NCBI GenBank assembly: GCA_030532065.1
Contig: JAUNLW010000003.1
Coordinates: forward strand, 1-64,000
Direction of reading: 5' to 3'
Source of the DNA: Eubacteriales bacterium
GTDB lineage: Bacteria > Bacillota > Clostridia > Saccharofermentanales > DTU023
DNA length: 64,000 nt
Shown here: positions 44,315 to 53,112 of the stretch, piece after piece
Position numbering within the stretch: the first letter of the stretch is position 1
Layout: every line of letters starts with the position of its first letter
Translations under genes and position numbers: made by a program
The notes under the pieces: model-generated
The model's input: the letters and a program-made list of their open reading frames with translations, nothing else
Databases searched by the model: none
Told to the model about the DNA's origin: nothing

Positions 44315-46933
44315 ATGGCCTATTATGCGCGACCAAATGAAGATGGTAGTTGCTATCAACCACTAGCAGAACACATTCTTCAAACCGCACAGCTGGCGAG
44401 GTCCAGCGCTGAGTCGATTGGTTTAGGTATGCTCCTATTTGTATGCGGCTTGCTCCATGATTTGGGAAAATACCTGGATGAGTACCAGCGGTATATTCGA
44501 GAAGTCGGAGCTGCACTAGCAAAAGGAATTATTCCTCCACCAGCTAGAGTAGATCACGGCGTTTACGGTGCCCTTTATATCTACATATTTTGTGAAAAAT
44601 TGCTGGAATCTTCTGAAGCCTCTACTTGTACAATTAACGGTAAAGAAATATCAAAAACAGTCATTAAGCGTGCCAGAGACCTGATTACCATGTGTATCTG
44701 CTACCATCATGGTTCACTACAAGATTTCATACCGGTAGGGCGTAATGAAGAACCTGTTTTGCTAAAACGCTTGAGAAAGCTAGAGTCAACTTTGGCTGAC
44801 GAAAATAAATCTAACTGGGAACAAGTTCAAAGTAGATTTTTCAATGAAGTCTGTTCGGAGGATCGACTGCAATCCTATCTTTTCCAGGCAATCTTTGAAC
44901 TAGATACTCTTAATTCTCACATTAATGAGCAAGCCTTCGTTTGTCATCATCCGGAAAACGCAGAAGATAATAGCAATGTATACTTAAAATCTTTACAGAA
45001 CTATGCGTGGCAAATGCTGGTGCGCTATACCTATAGCGCGTTGATTGATGCTGACCGCTGGGATGCATACATTTACCAAACTAACAGTGACGAGGACTAT
45101 AATCACAGCATTGAACAACACCTAGAGTCGTATCTTCATGGCTTATACCATAAACTTGAAGAATTTAACGCGAAAAAACCAACTAGTCCATCTGAAGCAA
45201 AAGTCCAGCAAGTAAGAGCTGAGATAAGTGAAATTTGCTCTAAGGCAGCTAGCAGACATACGGGATTATATGATTTAACGGTGCCGACAGGTGGCGGTAA
45301 AACTTTTGCCAGCCTGCGTTTTGCGTTGGAGCATGCTAAATTTTTGCAGGGTACCGCTGAGGCCAAAGAGCGCATAATCTACGTTTTACCGTATACATCT
45401 ATTATCGAACAAAATGCCCATGACGTTAGAGACGCATTAAAATCCTCAAATGATGAAGTTTTGGAAGTCCACTCTCAAGTGACTTTTCAAGAAGATGGAA
45501 GTAGAGCGAAGCCAGATGAAGCAGATAAAAACACACTGGTTGATGAAACAAGATACAAGCTACTTGCTGAACGCTACAATAGCCCCATTATTTTTATGAC
45601 ACAAGTTTCATTTCTGGAAACTTTGGTAAAGGCACATGGTCAATATGCTCGCCGTTTCAATCACTTAGCAAATAGCATTATTATCTTGGATGAAGCGCAA
45701 ACACTGCCCTTGCATAGTACGTATATAAGCAATGCAGCCATAAACTGTTTAGTGTCATGCTTTAACAGCACCGTGTTGATGTGTACCGCTACTCAACCAC
45801 CGCTAGACCAGGCAATAATTCCTTTACTCTTTTCTGAAAATAAACATATTATTCCTGAATCTAACCTGGAAATAAATCAAGAGTTAAAACGTGTTGAAAT
45901 ATTAGATGTTAGGAAGGACGCAGGCTACAGTTTGGAAAAAGGAGCAGAATGGCTAACAAATAATTTCCTTTCGTCTCAGAGTGTGTTGATTGTTCTCAAC
46001 ACGAAAAAAGGAGTGAAACAATTAGCCGAGCTTTTGAAAGATCAACAGAAAGAATTTGAGATCATCTACTTAACCACTTACTTATGCGCCGCGCATAGAA
46101 AAGAAAAAATAGCCGAAATAAAACGCAAATTGGCGAATGGTGATCGGCTAATGGTAGTCAGTACTACTCTGATTGAGTGCGGTGTAAATTTGAGCTTTGA
46201 GGTTGTGGTGCGCAATTTGGCAGGACTACCCTCGATAGTTCAAAGCTGTGGAAGAGGTAATCGTAATGCGGAAAAAGAGCTAGGATATGGATATATAGTT
46301 TCCTGGAATGAAAACATAAAGAATTTAGCAAATCTGTCAGCGCAACAAACGTCCACCAAAAGTGTGATTAGATCATTACGCAAAGTTACTGATACAAGAA
46401 ACGCTGATCTATTGTCGCCATTTGCTATGCAAGAATATTATCGTAAGTATTTTATTGGAAGTATCAAGAAGAAGATGGCTTATCCTATCAACAACGGTAA
46501 TGCTTATCTTTATGAATATTTAGACTCCAGACAGATCGATTTACTAGAATTTGCTGAAAGATGGCCATTTGATTTGAAAATAGCTTTTAGATTCGTTTCT
46601 GAAAGATACGAAGTTATTGGTAACGGCGGCTCAACTCTAATTGTTCCTTATAAAGAAGGTAAATCCCTACAAGTAGAGCTATTAAATGCTCAAAACCTAC
46701 CCTTATCAGATCGCTATCGACTATTAAGAAAAATACAGCCATATACTGTAAATATGTATATAAACAAGACCCCCAGTATGAATGATGATTCATTTTATAC
46801 CAGGTTATGTAGGGAAGGTTTATATATAGTCCCTGGGTTTAATAACTTATATATCGTAAAGGACGGCTTCTACAATGAAGAATTTGGTGTGAGTGCCACA
46901 GGAATGTTTGATGATGTTTGTATTTTCGAATAA
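44315..46933 (+). CDS. cas3: Cas3 helicase-nuclease, type I-C
   Basis: The 872-residue protein has an N-terminal HD nuclease domain (His20, and GLLHDLGKYLDEYQ with His48 and Asp49, then a further His in DHGVYGALY) and an SF2 helicase with Walker A VPTGGGKT (about residue 323), motif II DEAQ (about 459) and motif VI QSCGRGNRN (about 643). It is recruited by Cascade to unwind and degrade target DNA. GGGGAGG is five bases before the ATG. Unlike many I-C operons, cas3 is cut off from cas5c by a terminator and a 292-base gap that contains an antisense crRNA-like element. Confidence 0.96.
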   Translation: MAYYARPNEDGSCYQPLAEHILQTAQLARSSAESIGLGMLLFVCGLLHDLGKYLDEYQRYIREVGAALAKGIIPPPARVDHGVYGALYIYIFCEKLLESSEASTCTINGKEISKTVIKRARDLITMCICYHHGSLQDFIPVGRNEEPVLLKRLRKLESTLADENKSNWEQVQSRFFNEVCSEDRLQSYLFQAIFELDTLNSHINEQAFVCHHPENAEDNSNVYLKSLQNYAWQMLVRYTYSALIDADRWDAYIYQTNSDEDYNHSIEQHLESYLHGLYHKLEEFNAKKPTSPSEAKVQQVRAEISEICSKAASRHTGLYDLTVPTGGGKTFASLRFALEHAKFLQGTAEAKERIIYVLPYTSIIEQNAHDVRDALKSSNDEVLEVHSQVTFQEDGSRAKPDEADKNTLVDETRYKLLAERYNSPIIFMTQVSFLETLVKAHGQYARRFNHLANSIIILDEAQTLPLHSTYISNAAINCLVSCFNSTVLMCTATQPPLDQAIIPLLFSENKHIIPESNLEINQELKRVEILDVRKDAGYSLEKGAEWLTNNFLSSQSVLIVLNTKKGVKQLAELLKDQQKEFEIIYLTTYLCAAHRKEKIAEIKRKLANGDRLMVVSTTLIECGVNLSFEVVVRNLAGLPSIVQSCGRGNRNAEKELGYGYIVSWNENIKNLANLSAQQTSTKSVIRSLRKVTDTRNADLLSPFAMQEYYRKYFIGSIKKKMAYPINNGNAYLYEYLDSRQIDLLEFAERWPFDLKIAFRFVSERYEVIGNGGSTLIVPYKEGKSLQVELLNAQNLPLSDRYRLLRKIQPYTVNMYINKTPSMNDDSFYTRLCREGLYIVPGFNNLYIVKDGFYNEEFGVSATGMFDDVCIFE

Positions 46934-46956
46934 TAACTATAAAAATGCAAAAAAGA

Positions 46957-46980
46957 GAAAAGCGGCAAAAGCCGCTTTTT
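46957..46980. terminator. Bidirectional terminator downstream of cas3 and of the antisense crRNA-like element
   Basis: AAAAGCGGC-AAAA-GCCGCTTTT is a clean hairpin. On the plus strand it ends cas3 with TTTTT. On the minus strand it is followed by TTTTCTCTTTTTT and ends the pseudo-crRNA transcript. Confidence 0.88.
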
Positions 46981-47041
46981 ACCAAGGAATATAGCTCTAT
47001 ATACAGCACTATATTTCAATCCACATCCGCTGAGCAGATGA
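46957..47041 (-). ncRNA. crRNA-like RNA with degenerate repeat, antisense between cas3 and cas5c (CreA/CreR-like)
   Basis: Read on the minus strand from 47040, CATCTGC-TCA-GCGGATG forms a 7-bp hairpin (one G-T pair) and is directly followed by TGGATTGAAAT. That 11-base string is identical to the last 11 bases of the CRISPR repeats, the expected 5' handle after Cas5c cleavage. The stem bases differ from the array repeat but still pair. After the handle come about 33 bases (47012 to 46980), the size of an array spacer, then an intrinsic terminator in place of a second repeat. An extended -10 (47048-47056) puts the transcript start at the hairpin. The first 15 guide bases match the cas5c promoter except at positions 6 and 12. 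Confidence 0.75.
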
Positions 47042-47047
47042 AACTTA

Positions 47048-47056
47048 ATGATAACA
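47048..47056 (-). promoter_or_regulatory. Extended -10 promoter of the crRNA-like RNA
   Basis: On the minus strand TGTTATCAT (TGN plus TATCAT, one mismatch to TATAAT) lies seven bases before the pseudo-repeat hairpin, so transcription would begin at about 47041. No good -35 is seen. Confidence 0.5.
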
Positions 47057-47129
47057 AAGAGAGGAGTGAGTAGCTAGTTATTTATAAATTTTCTGAATAG
47101 TGTAAGGACTAAAAAGGCAGATCTAACTC

Positions 47130-47158
47130 TTGACATTTTTAGCTATATTATTTACAGT
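47130..47158 (+). promoter_or_regulatory. Promoter of the cas5c-cas8c-cas7-cas4-cas1-cas2 operon, overlapped by a pseudo-protospacer
   Basis: A perfect TTGACA (47130-47135), 17-bp spacing, and TACAGT (47153-47158) give a plausible sigma-A promoter starting near 47165. The minus-strand sequence from 47163 to about 47130, which covers both hexamers, is the partial match to the crRNA-like guide. The PAM position (47166-47164, minus strand) reads TTT. Confidence 0.55.
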
Positions 47159-47225
47159 ACTATAAAGAACTTGATCAACCCGCTACTTAATAAATAGCAA
47201 TAGTCGACTAGAAAGGAGACGCGAA

Positions 47226-47918
47226 TTGAAAAGTTTAAGCTTCCGGGTTTGGGGACGGTACGCTCTTTTCTCTGATCCTCTAACCAGGATCGGTGGTGAG
47301 AAATCGACGTTACAGATACCGACTTATGCGGCTCTGCGTGGGGTTTGCGAAGGAGTCTATTGGAAACCGAGTTTAATAACTGTAATTGAATCAGTGACCT
47401 TGTTGAGCCCAATTCGTACGGAAAGTAAGGGGATTCGTCCTATTAAATACAACGGTGGAAATGATTTGTCTTACTACACGTACCTAAAAAATCCCAATTA
47501 CCTTGTTAGATTCCATTATGAATTTAACCAACAAAGGCCAGAACTAAAGAACGATTGGAACATGAATAAACATCTAGCTATTTTTGAACGAAGCCTCAAG
47601 AAAGGAGGAAGGAGAGACATTTTTCTGGGCACTAGAGAGTGTCAAGCGTATGTGGAAACGGCAGATGAGAATTTAACTCCATACTATCAAGGAGAGATGG
47701 ACTTTGACCTCATGTATCACTCCATTAGTTACGCTGACGAAAATTCTGACCAGATTATGAGAGTAAATTTTTGGAGACCTCATATGCAAGATGGGTTAAT
47801 AGTTTATTGCAGACCTGAAGAATGTGAAGTTAGACGAGACATCCGTCAGATACCAAGGCGTACCTTTACTATAGGTGAGAATATGAAGGCAGTAGAGCAA
47901 GAGGAGGGTGACCTATGA
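47226..47918 (+). CDS. cas5c: Cas5c (Cas5d), Cascade subunit and crRNA-processing endoribonuclease
   Basis: The 230-residue type I-C Cas5 starts at a TTG with AAAGGAG upstream. The N-terminal strand block (KSLSFRVWGRYALFSDPL) is the Cas5 RAMP fold, and YWKP near residue 40 and KGIRPIKYNGG contain conserved Tyr and Lys residues of the processing site. In I-C systems Cas5c replaces Cas6 and cuts the repeat below its hairpin, leaving an 11-nt 5' handle. The gene overlaps cas8c by four bases. Confidence 0.94.
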   Translation: MKSLSFRVWGRYALFSDPLTRIGGEKSTLQIPTYAALRGVCEGVYWKPSLITVIESVTLLSPIRTESKGIRPIKYNGGNDLSYYTYLKNPNYLVRFHYEFNQQRPELKNDWNMNKHLAIFERSLKKGGRRDIFLGTRECQAYVETADENLTPYYQGEMDFDLMYHSISYADENSDQIMRVNFWRPHMQDGLIVYCRPEECEVRRDIRQIPRRTFTIGENMKAVEQEEGDL

Positions 47919-49918
47919 TATGGTTAAATCGCTTGGCTCAAAGTCATGATCTTATGAGCTCTATGGATAGCCTTACGTTTCTTGACCAACGTCCCGTTCC
48001 TGTTGCTCATGCAACCCAAAATGCAAACCTGGAGATCCAACTGGATTCAGATGGTGATTTTTTGGCCGCTAGAGTTCTAAAAAACCCGACAAAAAAAGAA
48101 GTAGATGCTGCTCGAAAAAATAACCAAACCTTACTTAAGGAACAGGTAACTATGATACCGGTAACGGAAGCTTCTATTTCGCGTACCAGCGGTCTGTCTC
48201 CTCATCCTTTGCATGACAAATTGATGTATGTAGCTGGTGATTACCGGCTTTACGGTGGTAATAGGTCTGGATATGAAGATTATATGCAGTTACTAAAGAG
48301 CTGGTGTGATTTTGATCCGGGAAACACCGTCATCAATTTGGTCTACCGGTATGTCAGTAAAGGTACGATGATTGAGGATCTGATCGATGACGGACTTATT
48401 TTCCAAGATGGTGGGACTGTAATACAAAAATGGCAAACAGAGTTAGGACCAAAACCACCACTATACGCCAGCGTAAATGGGAATGTTCTTGATGCTTTCG
48501 TAAGGTTTACTGTAGAGAGTGATAATGGCAATGTGATCCTGCCATGGGAAGATCCTGCCACCATTAATTCTTATATTTCTTTTGATGAGTCAAGACAGGA
48601 AAGCGTAGGGTTTGACTATGTAACAGGACAACAAAAAACTATAGCAAAAACTCATCCACAATATGTACGCTATGCTGGAGATAGAGCAAAACTAATATCT
48701 TCTAACGATACTCAAGGCTTTACGTTTAGAGGTCGTTTTGTAGATTCGAAAGAGGCTGCGCAAGTATCATATGAAATCTCACAAAAGGCCCACAATGCGC
48801 TGAAATTTCTAATCCAGAGACAGGGCCATAATGTTGGTGATCGTGTGTTCCTTATTTCTGGCTCTAGTGGCTGTCCTTTCCCGGATCCTACTGCAGATTC
48901 AAATGCGTTTAACGAGGCCGCTTCTGATGATTTAGGCAATATTAAAGAAGATACTGTAGCTACTTATAATTTTGCTTTGGATTTGGCAAACGAATTAACG
49001 GCCGCTTTAAAAGGCCTAAAGCATAAGTTTGATTCAGAAAAGAGCATCTTTGTGATGATCTTAGATGCTCCTGGACCAGGCCGACTATCCATTGTCTATT
49101 ACCGCGACTTCACTGGTACCGACAAAGATCAATTTTTCAAGAATGTAGAAGCTTGGCATAAAAAGCTATCTTGGCAACAGTCTCGCTTTAGCACAAACGG
49201 TAAGGGTGTAGTTCATTTTGTTGGAGCACCTTCCTTACAGGAAATTATTCTCGCGGCCTACGGTGTTGATCGTAGTACAGATCAAAAAGGCAGTTACTTA
49301 GAACTGGATAGTAAGTTCAGTGCAATGGTAATGACGCAACTTTTTCCACTCGTTATAGAAGGCTCTGACAGGCTACCTGATACTTTAGTCAGGCAAGCCT
49401 TTACTAACGCATGTTACCCACAAAAATATTCCACAAATAATTGGAACAAAATCCGTACCACAGCCTGCAGCCTAATAAAGGCTTATCGCAACCAGAAATA
49501 TCAAGAAAATTGGAGGTATATCGTGGACATTAACTCTAGTGACTTAACCTATAACATAGGAAGATTGCTTGCAGTGATGCAGCAAATTGAAGAAAGAGCT
49601 CTATGGATATCTAATAATGAGAAACCTCGCGCAACGAGTGCGATGCGTTACTTTACCAAAGTGATGGAGCATCCATCAGCAGCTTTCGCTCTCCTTGCCT
49701 CAAGTTTGGTGCCCTATAGATCAACTTTAGATAAAGCTGGGAATGCAGGTGCAGATTTATATGCCATGGAACAGCAAATAAGTAGTTTGATCGATCCGCA
49801 AGAATTTGCCAAAATTCGTCACCTGGATGGACGTTTCTTGCTGGGATATGATGCTCAACTATTTCACATCTACGAAGAAAATAAGCGGCGTAAAGCAGAG
49901 AAAAAGATCAAAGAGTAA
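47915..49918 (+). CDS. cas8c: Cas8c (Csd1), Cascade large subunit
   Basis: The 667-residue I-C large subunit recognises the PAM and, through an internal start, commonly also yields a small subunit (Cas11c) from its C-terminal part. The C-terminal region from about residue 545 (LTYNIGRLLAVMQQIEERAL) is the typical helical Csd1 tail. Translation is coupled to cas5c through an ATGA overlap. A methionine near residue 590 could mark such an internal start, but I see no decisive binding site. Confidence 0.93.
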   Translation: MIWLNRLAQSHDLMSSMDSLTFLDQRPVPVAHATQNANLEIQLDSDGDFLAARVLKNPTKKEVDAARKNNQTLLKEQVTMIPVTEASISRTSGLSPHPLHDKLMYVAGDYRLYGGNRSGYEDYMQLLKSWCDFDPGNTVINLVYRYVSKGTMIEDLIDDGLIFQDGGTVIQKWQTELGPKPPLYASVNGNVLDAFVRFTVESDNGNVILPWEDPATINSYISFDESRQESVGFDYVTGQQKTIAKTHPQYVRYAGDRAKLISSNDTQGFTFRGRFVDSKEAAQVSYEISQKAHNALKFLIQRQGHNVGDRVFLISGSSGCPFPDPTADSNAFNEAASDDLGNIKEDTVATYNFALDLANELTAALKGLKHKFDSEKSIFVMILDAPGPGRLSIVYYRDFTGTDKDQFFKNVEAWHKKLSWQQSRFSTNGKGVVHFVGAPSLQEIILAAYGVDRSTDQKGSYLELDSKFSAMVMTQLFPLVIEGSDRLPDTLVRQAFTNACYPQKYSTNNWNKIRTTACSLIKAYRNQKYQENWRYIVDINSSDLTYNIGRLLAVMQQIEERALWISNNEKPRATSAMRYFTKVMEHPSAAFALLASSLVPYRSTLDKAGNAGADLYAMEQQISSLIDPQEFAKIRHLDGRFLLGYDAQLFHIYEENKRRKAEKKIKE

Positions 49919-50001
49919 TCTAAACCCTCATAAACAGCAAACTTAAAGCAGTAATAACTATGGCGATACAGTATCGTCTATCAAATAAAAAGGAGAAAGA
50001 A

Positions 50002-50877
50002 ATGACTACTTTACAGAATAAAATTGATTTTGTCGGCTTGATTGATGTTAACCACGCTAACCCCAACGGCGATCCGCTAAGTGGCAATCGCCCTCGCATT
50101 ACCAGTGACTTCTTAGGGGAAATCTCGGACGTGTGTCTCAAACGAAAGATTCGTAATCGTTGGTTAGATTTAGAGCAGAATATTTTGGTACAGTCTGATG
50201 ATTACAAGAAAGACAATTTCAAGAGCATTAAAGATCGGGTAGCAGGTCAAGAAGCTCTGAAGGATTTCGAGAAAAAACTGGATGAAGATGAATTTTACAA
50301 GCTTGCCTGTGCAACTTGGTTGGATGTGCGTTCCTTTGGGCAAGTTTTTGCCTTCGGTAAAAGCGGTGATAACAGCAAAGGTGTTTCTATCGCAGTTCGA
50401 GGACCAGTAACAATTCAATCAGCCTTTTCTGTAGATCCGGTAGAACTTGAGACTTTACAAATCACGAAGAGCGTAAATAATGAAACCAATGTAAAGGGTG
50501 GAAAGAGCTCAGACACAATGGGGTTGAAGCATAGAGTAAAATATGGCCTCTATGTCCTCAAAGGATCAATAAATGTACAATTAGCGGAGTTGACTGGCTT
50601 TTCCGCGCAAGATGCTGACATGCTCAAAAAAGCTTTATCCCAATTATTTGCTAATGATGCGTCTTCAGCAAGACCTGAAGGCAGTATGGATCTGAAACGT
50701 CTTTATTGGTTTGAGCACAATTGTAAATTGGGACAATATTCTCCCGCGCAAGTTCATAGCAGTATAGTGATAAGCCACAAAGAGGGAATTGAAGTACCAA
50801 CTTGTTTTGAGGACTATGATATCAATATAAATCCACTGCCTGGCCTTGAACCGGAAATCGTTGAGCAATACTGTTAA
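50002..50877 (+). CDS. cas7: Cas7c (Csd2), Cascade backbone subunit
   Basis: The roughly 291-residue protein begins TTLQNKIDFVGLIDVNHANPNGDPLSGNRPR, the highly conserved Csd2 N-terminus (positions 2 onward; key residues N, P, N, G, D). It polymerises along the crRNA; the thumb kinks every sixth base. I use the ATG at 50002 with AAGGAG eight bases upstream; the in-frame ATG at 49960 would add 14 residues without a good binding site. Confidence 0.95.
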   Translation: MTTLQNKIDFVGLIDVNHANPNGDPLSGNRPRITSDFLGEISDVCLKRKIRNRWLDLEQNILVQSDDYKKDNFKSIKDRVAGQEALKDFEKKLDEDEFYKLACATWLDVRSFGQVFAFGKSGDNSKGVSIAVRGPVTIQSAFSVDPVELETLQITKSVNNETNVKGGKSSDTMGLKHRVKYGLYVLKGSINVQLAELTGFSAQDADMLKKALSQLFANDASSARPEGSMDLKRLYWFEHNCKLGQYSPAQVHSSIVISHKEGIEVPTCFEDYDININPLPGLEPEIVEQYC

Positions 50878-50900
50878 TTAGCAAAACACCAAAGCAAAAT

Positions 50901-51578
50901 ATGACCTGTTATAGCAACAATGAATATCTGCCACTATCGCATATCCAGCATTACGTCTTTTGTAAAAGGCAATTTACGCTGATCGCTATAGAACAATCTT
51001 GGGTCGAAAACTTTTTGACCCAAGATGGCAGATGGCTGCACGAAAACGTGCATAATGGTTTAGCTATTGAGTCTCGCGGCAATCACTTGCAGTGTCGTGG
51101 CTTGCGTGTGCAATCGAAAAGACTGGGCCTTTATGGCGTTTGTGACATGGTTGAATTTGAAAAGACCGATGACGCAAATCCCAGAGGAGTTAAGCTCTGG
51201 GGCTTTAAGGGAAATTATATTCCATCTATTGTGGAATATAAGAGAGGAAAACCCAAGCAAGGCCTAGAAGATATCGCTCAGCTGGTAGCGCAAAGTATGG
51301 CCTTGGAAGAAATGCTGAATTGCTCAATTAATGAAGCCTATTTATACTATGGCGCAACTCGGCATCGCTTACCGGTTGAATTAACTGAGGAGCTAAAAGA
51401 GCAAATAGTGATAATAAGTGCTGAAATGCATGAGCTGGTAGAAAAGGGCTATAGGCCAAAGGCAGTCTGCAGCCCTAAATGTCACGCTTGTTCTCTATAT
51501 GAAGTGTGCCTCCCGGATGTAGACCAACACAAAACCGTAGATCAATATATTAGTGAGATGACCGATTTGAGCGACTGA
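50901..51578 (+). CDS. cas4: Cas4 exonuclease of the adaptation module, type I-C
   Basis: The 225-residue RecB-like nuclease has the N-terminal Cys of HYVFCKRQF, a catalytic block with EYKRGKPKQG (Glu and Lys of the PD-(D/E)xK core) and the C-terminal Fe-S cysteines in CSPKCHACSLYEVC. Cas4 trims prespacers and sets PAM-correct orientation with Cas1-Cas2. It lies between cas7 and cas1 as usual in I-C. Confidence 0.95.
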   Translation: MTCYSNNEYLPLSHIQHYVFCKRQFTLIAIEQSWVENFLTQDGRWLHENVHNGLAIESRGNHLQCRGLRVQSKRLGLYGVCDMVEFEKTDDANPRGVKLWGFKGNYIPSIVEYKRGKPKQGLEDIAQLVAQSMALEEMLNCSINEAYLYYGATRHRLPVELTEELKEQIVIISAEMHELVEKGYRPKAVCSPKCHACSLYEVCLPDVDQHKTVDQYISEMTDLSD

Positions 51579-51589
51579 GGGAAACCTAT

Positions 51590-52624
51590 ATGAGAAAATT
51601 GCTAAATACTCTGTATGTTCAACATCCAAACTATTATTTATCTCTAGAGCAAGAAGCAGTAGTCATTAGTAAGGATAGAGTGACTATGGCGAAGTTCCCT
51701 TTATTGAATTTTGAGAGCATAGTAACTTCATCTCAGGTTTCAATTAGTCCCTATTTACTTGAGGCTTGTATGGAGAGGGGCATAAGCGTTAGCTATCTGG
51801 ATCGTAATGGAAAATTCCTTGCCAGAGTGAGTGGGAAAAATATTGGCAATGTTTTACTTAGGAAGAGTCAGTATAGGTACTCTGATGATAAAACTGTCAG
51901 CAATCAAATCGCGAAATATATGATTCTGGGCAAAACTTACAATCAGCGTTGGTTGCTGGACCGTTATTGCCGTGATCATCCACTTTCTATCGACCTTGAC
52001 TCTGTAAAAAAATGTTGCGGTAATTTGCAGGCTGCCTATCCTCGTATAAGAGAATGTGCTGATTTGGACATATTGCGTGGTATAGAGGGAGAGCTGGCAC
52101 AGCAGTATTTTGGCGTGTTTGATTCTTTAATTCTAAAAAATAACGATTTTTTTGCTTTTAAAAAAAGAACTCGAAGGCCGCCTTTAGATCCAGTTAATTC
52201 TGTAATGTCCTATCTTTACACAATTTTGTATCACGAATCGGCCAGCGCCTTATCTTGTGTAGGCTTAGATCCCTACGTAGGATTTTTGCATCGTGATAGA
52301 TCAGGCAGGATGAGCTTGGCCTTAGACCTAATGGAAGAATTGCGCGCGCCATTGGTTGATAGATTGACGCTTAGCCTCATAAATCGTGGACAGTTACAAG
52401 CAAAACATTTTGAAAAGCAAGCAGCGGGAGCGGTTTTAATAACTGATATGGGTCGCAAAATCATAATAGAAGCTTGGCAGCAGAGAAAACAAGAACTTGT
52501 TATGCATCCATTTCTTGAGAATAAGATTGAATGGGGTACAGTGCTGTATGCTCAGGCTCTACTTTTGGCGCGTTATATACGTGGTGATTTAGACGATTAC
52601 CCTCCAATTTTATACAAGAATTAA
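51590..52624 (+). CDS. cas1: Cas1 integrase, type I-C
   Basis: The 344-residue Cas1 has an N-terminal beta domain and a C-terminal helical catalytic domain. Conserved features include the Glu in LRGIEGELAQQYF, PLDPVNSVMSYLYTILYHE, and the His and Asp of VGLDPYVGFLHRDRSGRMSLALDLMEELR. It integrates new spacers at the leader-repeat junction of the array at 53113. Confidence 0.96.
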   Translation: MRKLLNTLYVQHPNYYLSLEQEAVVISKDRVTMAKFPLLNFESIVTSSQVSISPYLLEACMERGISVSYLDRNGKFLARVSGKNIGNVLLRKSQYRYSDDKTVSNQIAKYMILGKTYNQRWLLDRYCRDHPLSIDLDSVKKCCGNLQAAYPRIRECADLDILRGIEGELAQQYFGVFDSLILKNNDFFAFKKRTRRPPLDPVNSVMSYLYTILYHESASALSCVGLDPYVGFLHRDRSGRMSLALDLMEELRAPLVDRLTLSLINRGQLQAKHFEKQAAGAVLITDMGRKIIIEAWQQRKQELVMHPFLENKIEWGTVLYAQALLLARYIRGDLDDYPPILYKN

Positions 52625-52627
52625 ATA

Positions 52628-52921
52628 ATGTACATTATAGTGTGTTGCGATGTAAAAACGGAGTCTGCTGCTGGTCGTAAACGTTTACGACGAGTAGCCA
52701 AGGCTTGTGAAGCTTGTGGTCAACGTGTGCAAAATTCTATCTTTGAATGCCAGCTAGACTCTGTACAAAAAAGAGCATTGGTAGGGAAGTTGTTAAAAAT
52801 TATTGACCAAGACGAAGACAGTTTAAGGATATATAATCTAGGGAAAAATTATCGACAGAAAATTGAACATTGGGGAACGAAAAATGTGCCTGATTTAAGT
52901 AAAGATACTATCATTTTCTAA
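52628..52921 (+). CDS. cas2: Cas2, type I-C
   Basis: The 97-residue ferredoxin-like fold protein begins MYIIVCCDVKTESAAGRKRL with the conserved Asp8 and has the segment VQNSIFECQLD. It forms the Cas1-Cas2 integration complex. The ATG follows cas1 by three bases. It is the last cas gene; the leader starts directly after. Confidence 0.96.
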   Translation: MYIIVCCDVKTESAAGRKRLRRVAKACEACGQRVQNSIFECQLDSVQKRALVGKLLKIIDQDEDSLRIYNLGKNYRQKIEHWGTKNVPDLSKDTIIF

Positions 52922-53112
52922 TTAACAAACAGCTAGATCGTAGTGTGAAGTACAAGCTCACAGAAAAAGCAGGTGTCACTCACACCACATTAAATGTGAT
53001 TTTTGAATTAAAAAACAGGGTATTTTAGAATCACAGTTCATCTGATAGAATGAATTTATACTAGCGGCACAAAGATACTGCTTTGATTTAAAAATTTCTA
53101 GTAGCTTTTGAC
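52922..53112 (+). promoter_or_regulatory. CRISPR leader with array promoter
   Basis: This 191-base A+T-rich segment lies between cas2 and the first repeat. It contains TTGAAT (53003-53008), 17 bp, TAGAAT (53026-53031), a good promoter reading into the array. GATAGAATGAATTTAT at 53044 and AAAGATA at 53071 recur with one mismatch and almost the same spacing near 55632-55666. Confidence 0.75.

Noticed and set aside
47041-47125. CreT-like toxin encoded beside the crRNA-like element
   Set aside because: A GAGAGGAG followed by TGAGTAG is present at 47059-47075, but there is no start codon at proper spacing and no evident mini-frame, so an autorepressor of the cas promoter is the better reading. 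A CreT toxin cannot be fully excluded.
47152-47412. 86-codon minus-strand open frame over the cas5c start and promoter
   Set aside because: It overlaps cas5c, has no family pattern and no binding site; the promoter and pseudo-protospacer explain the region better.
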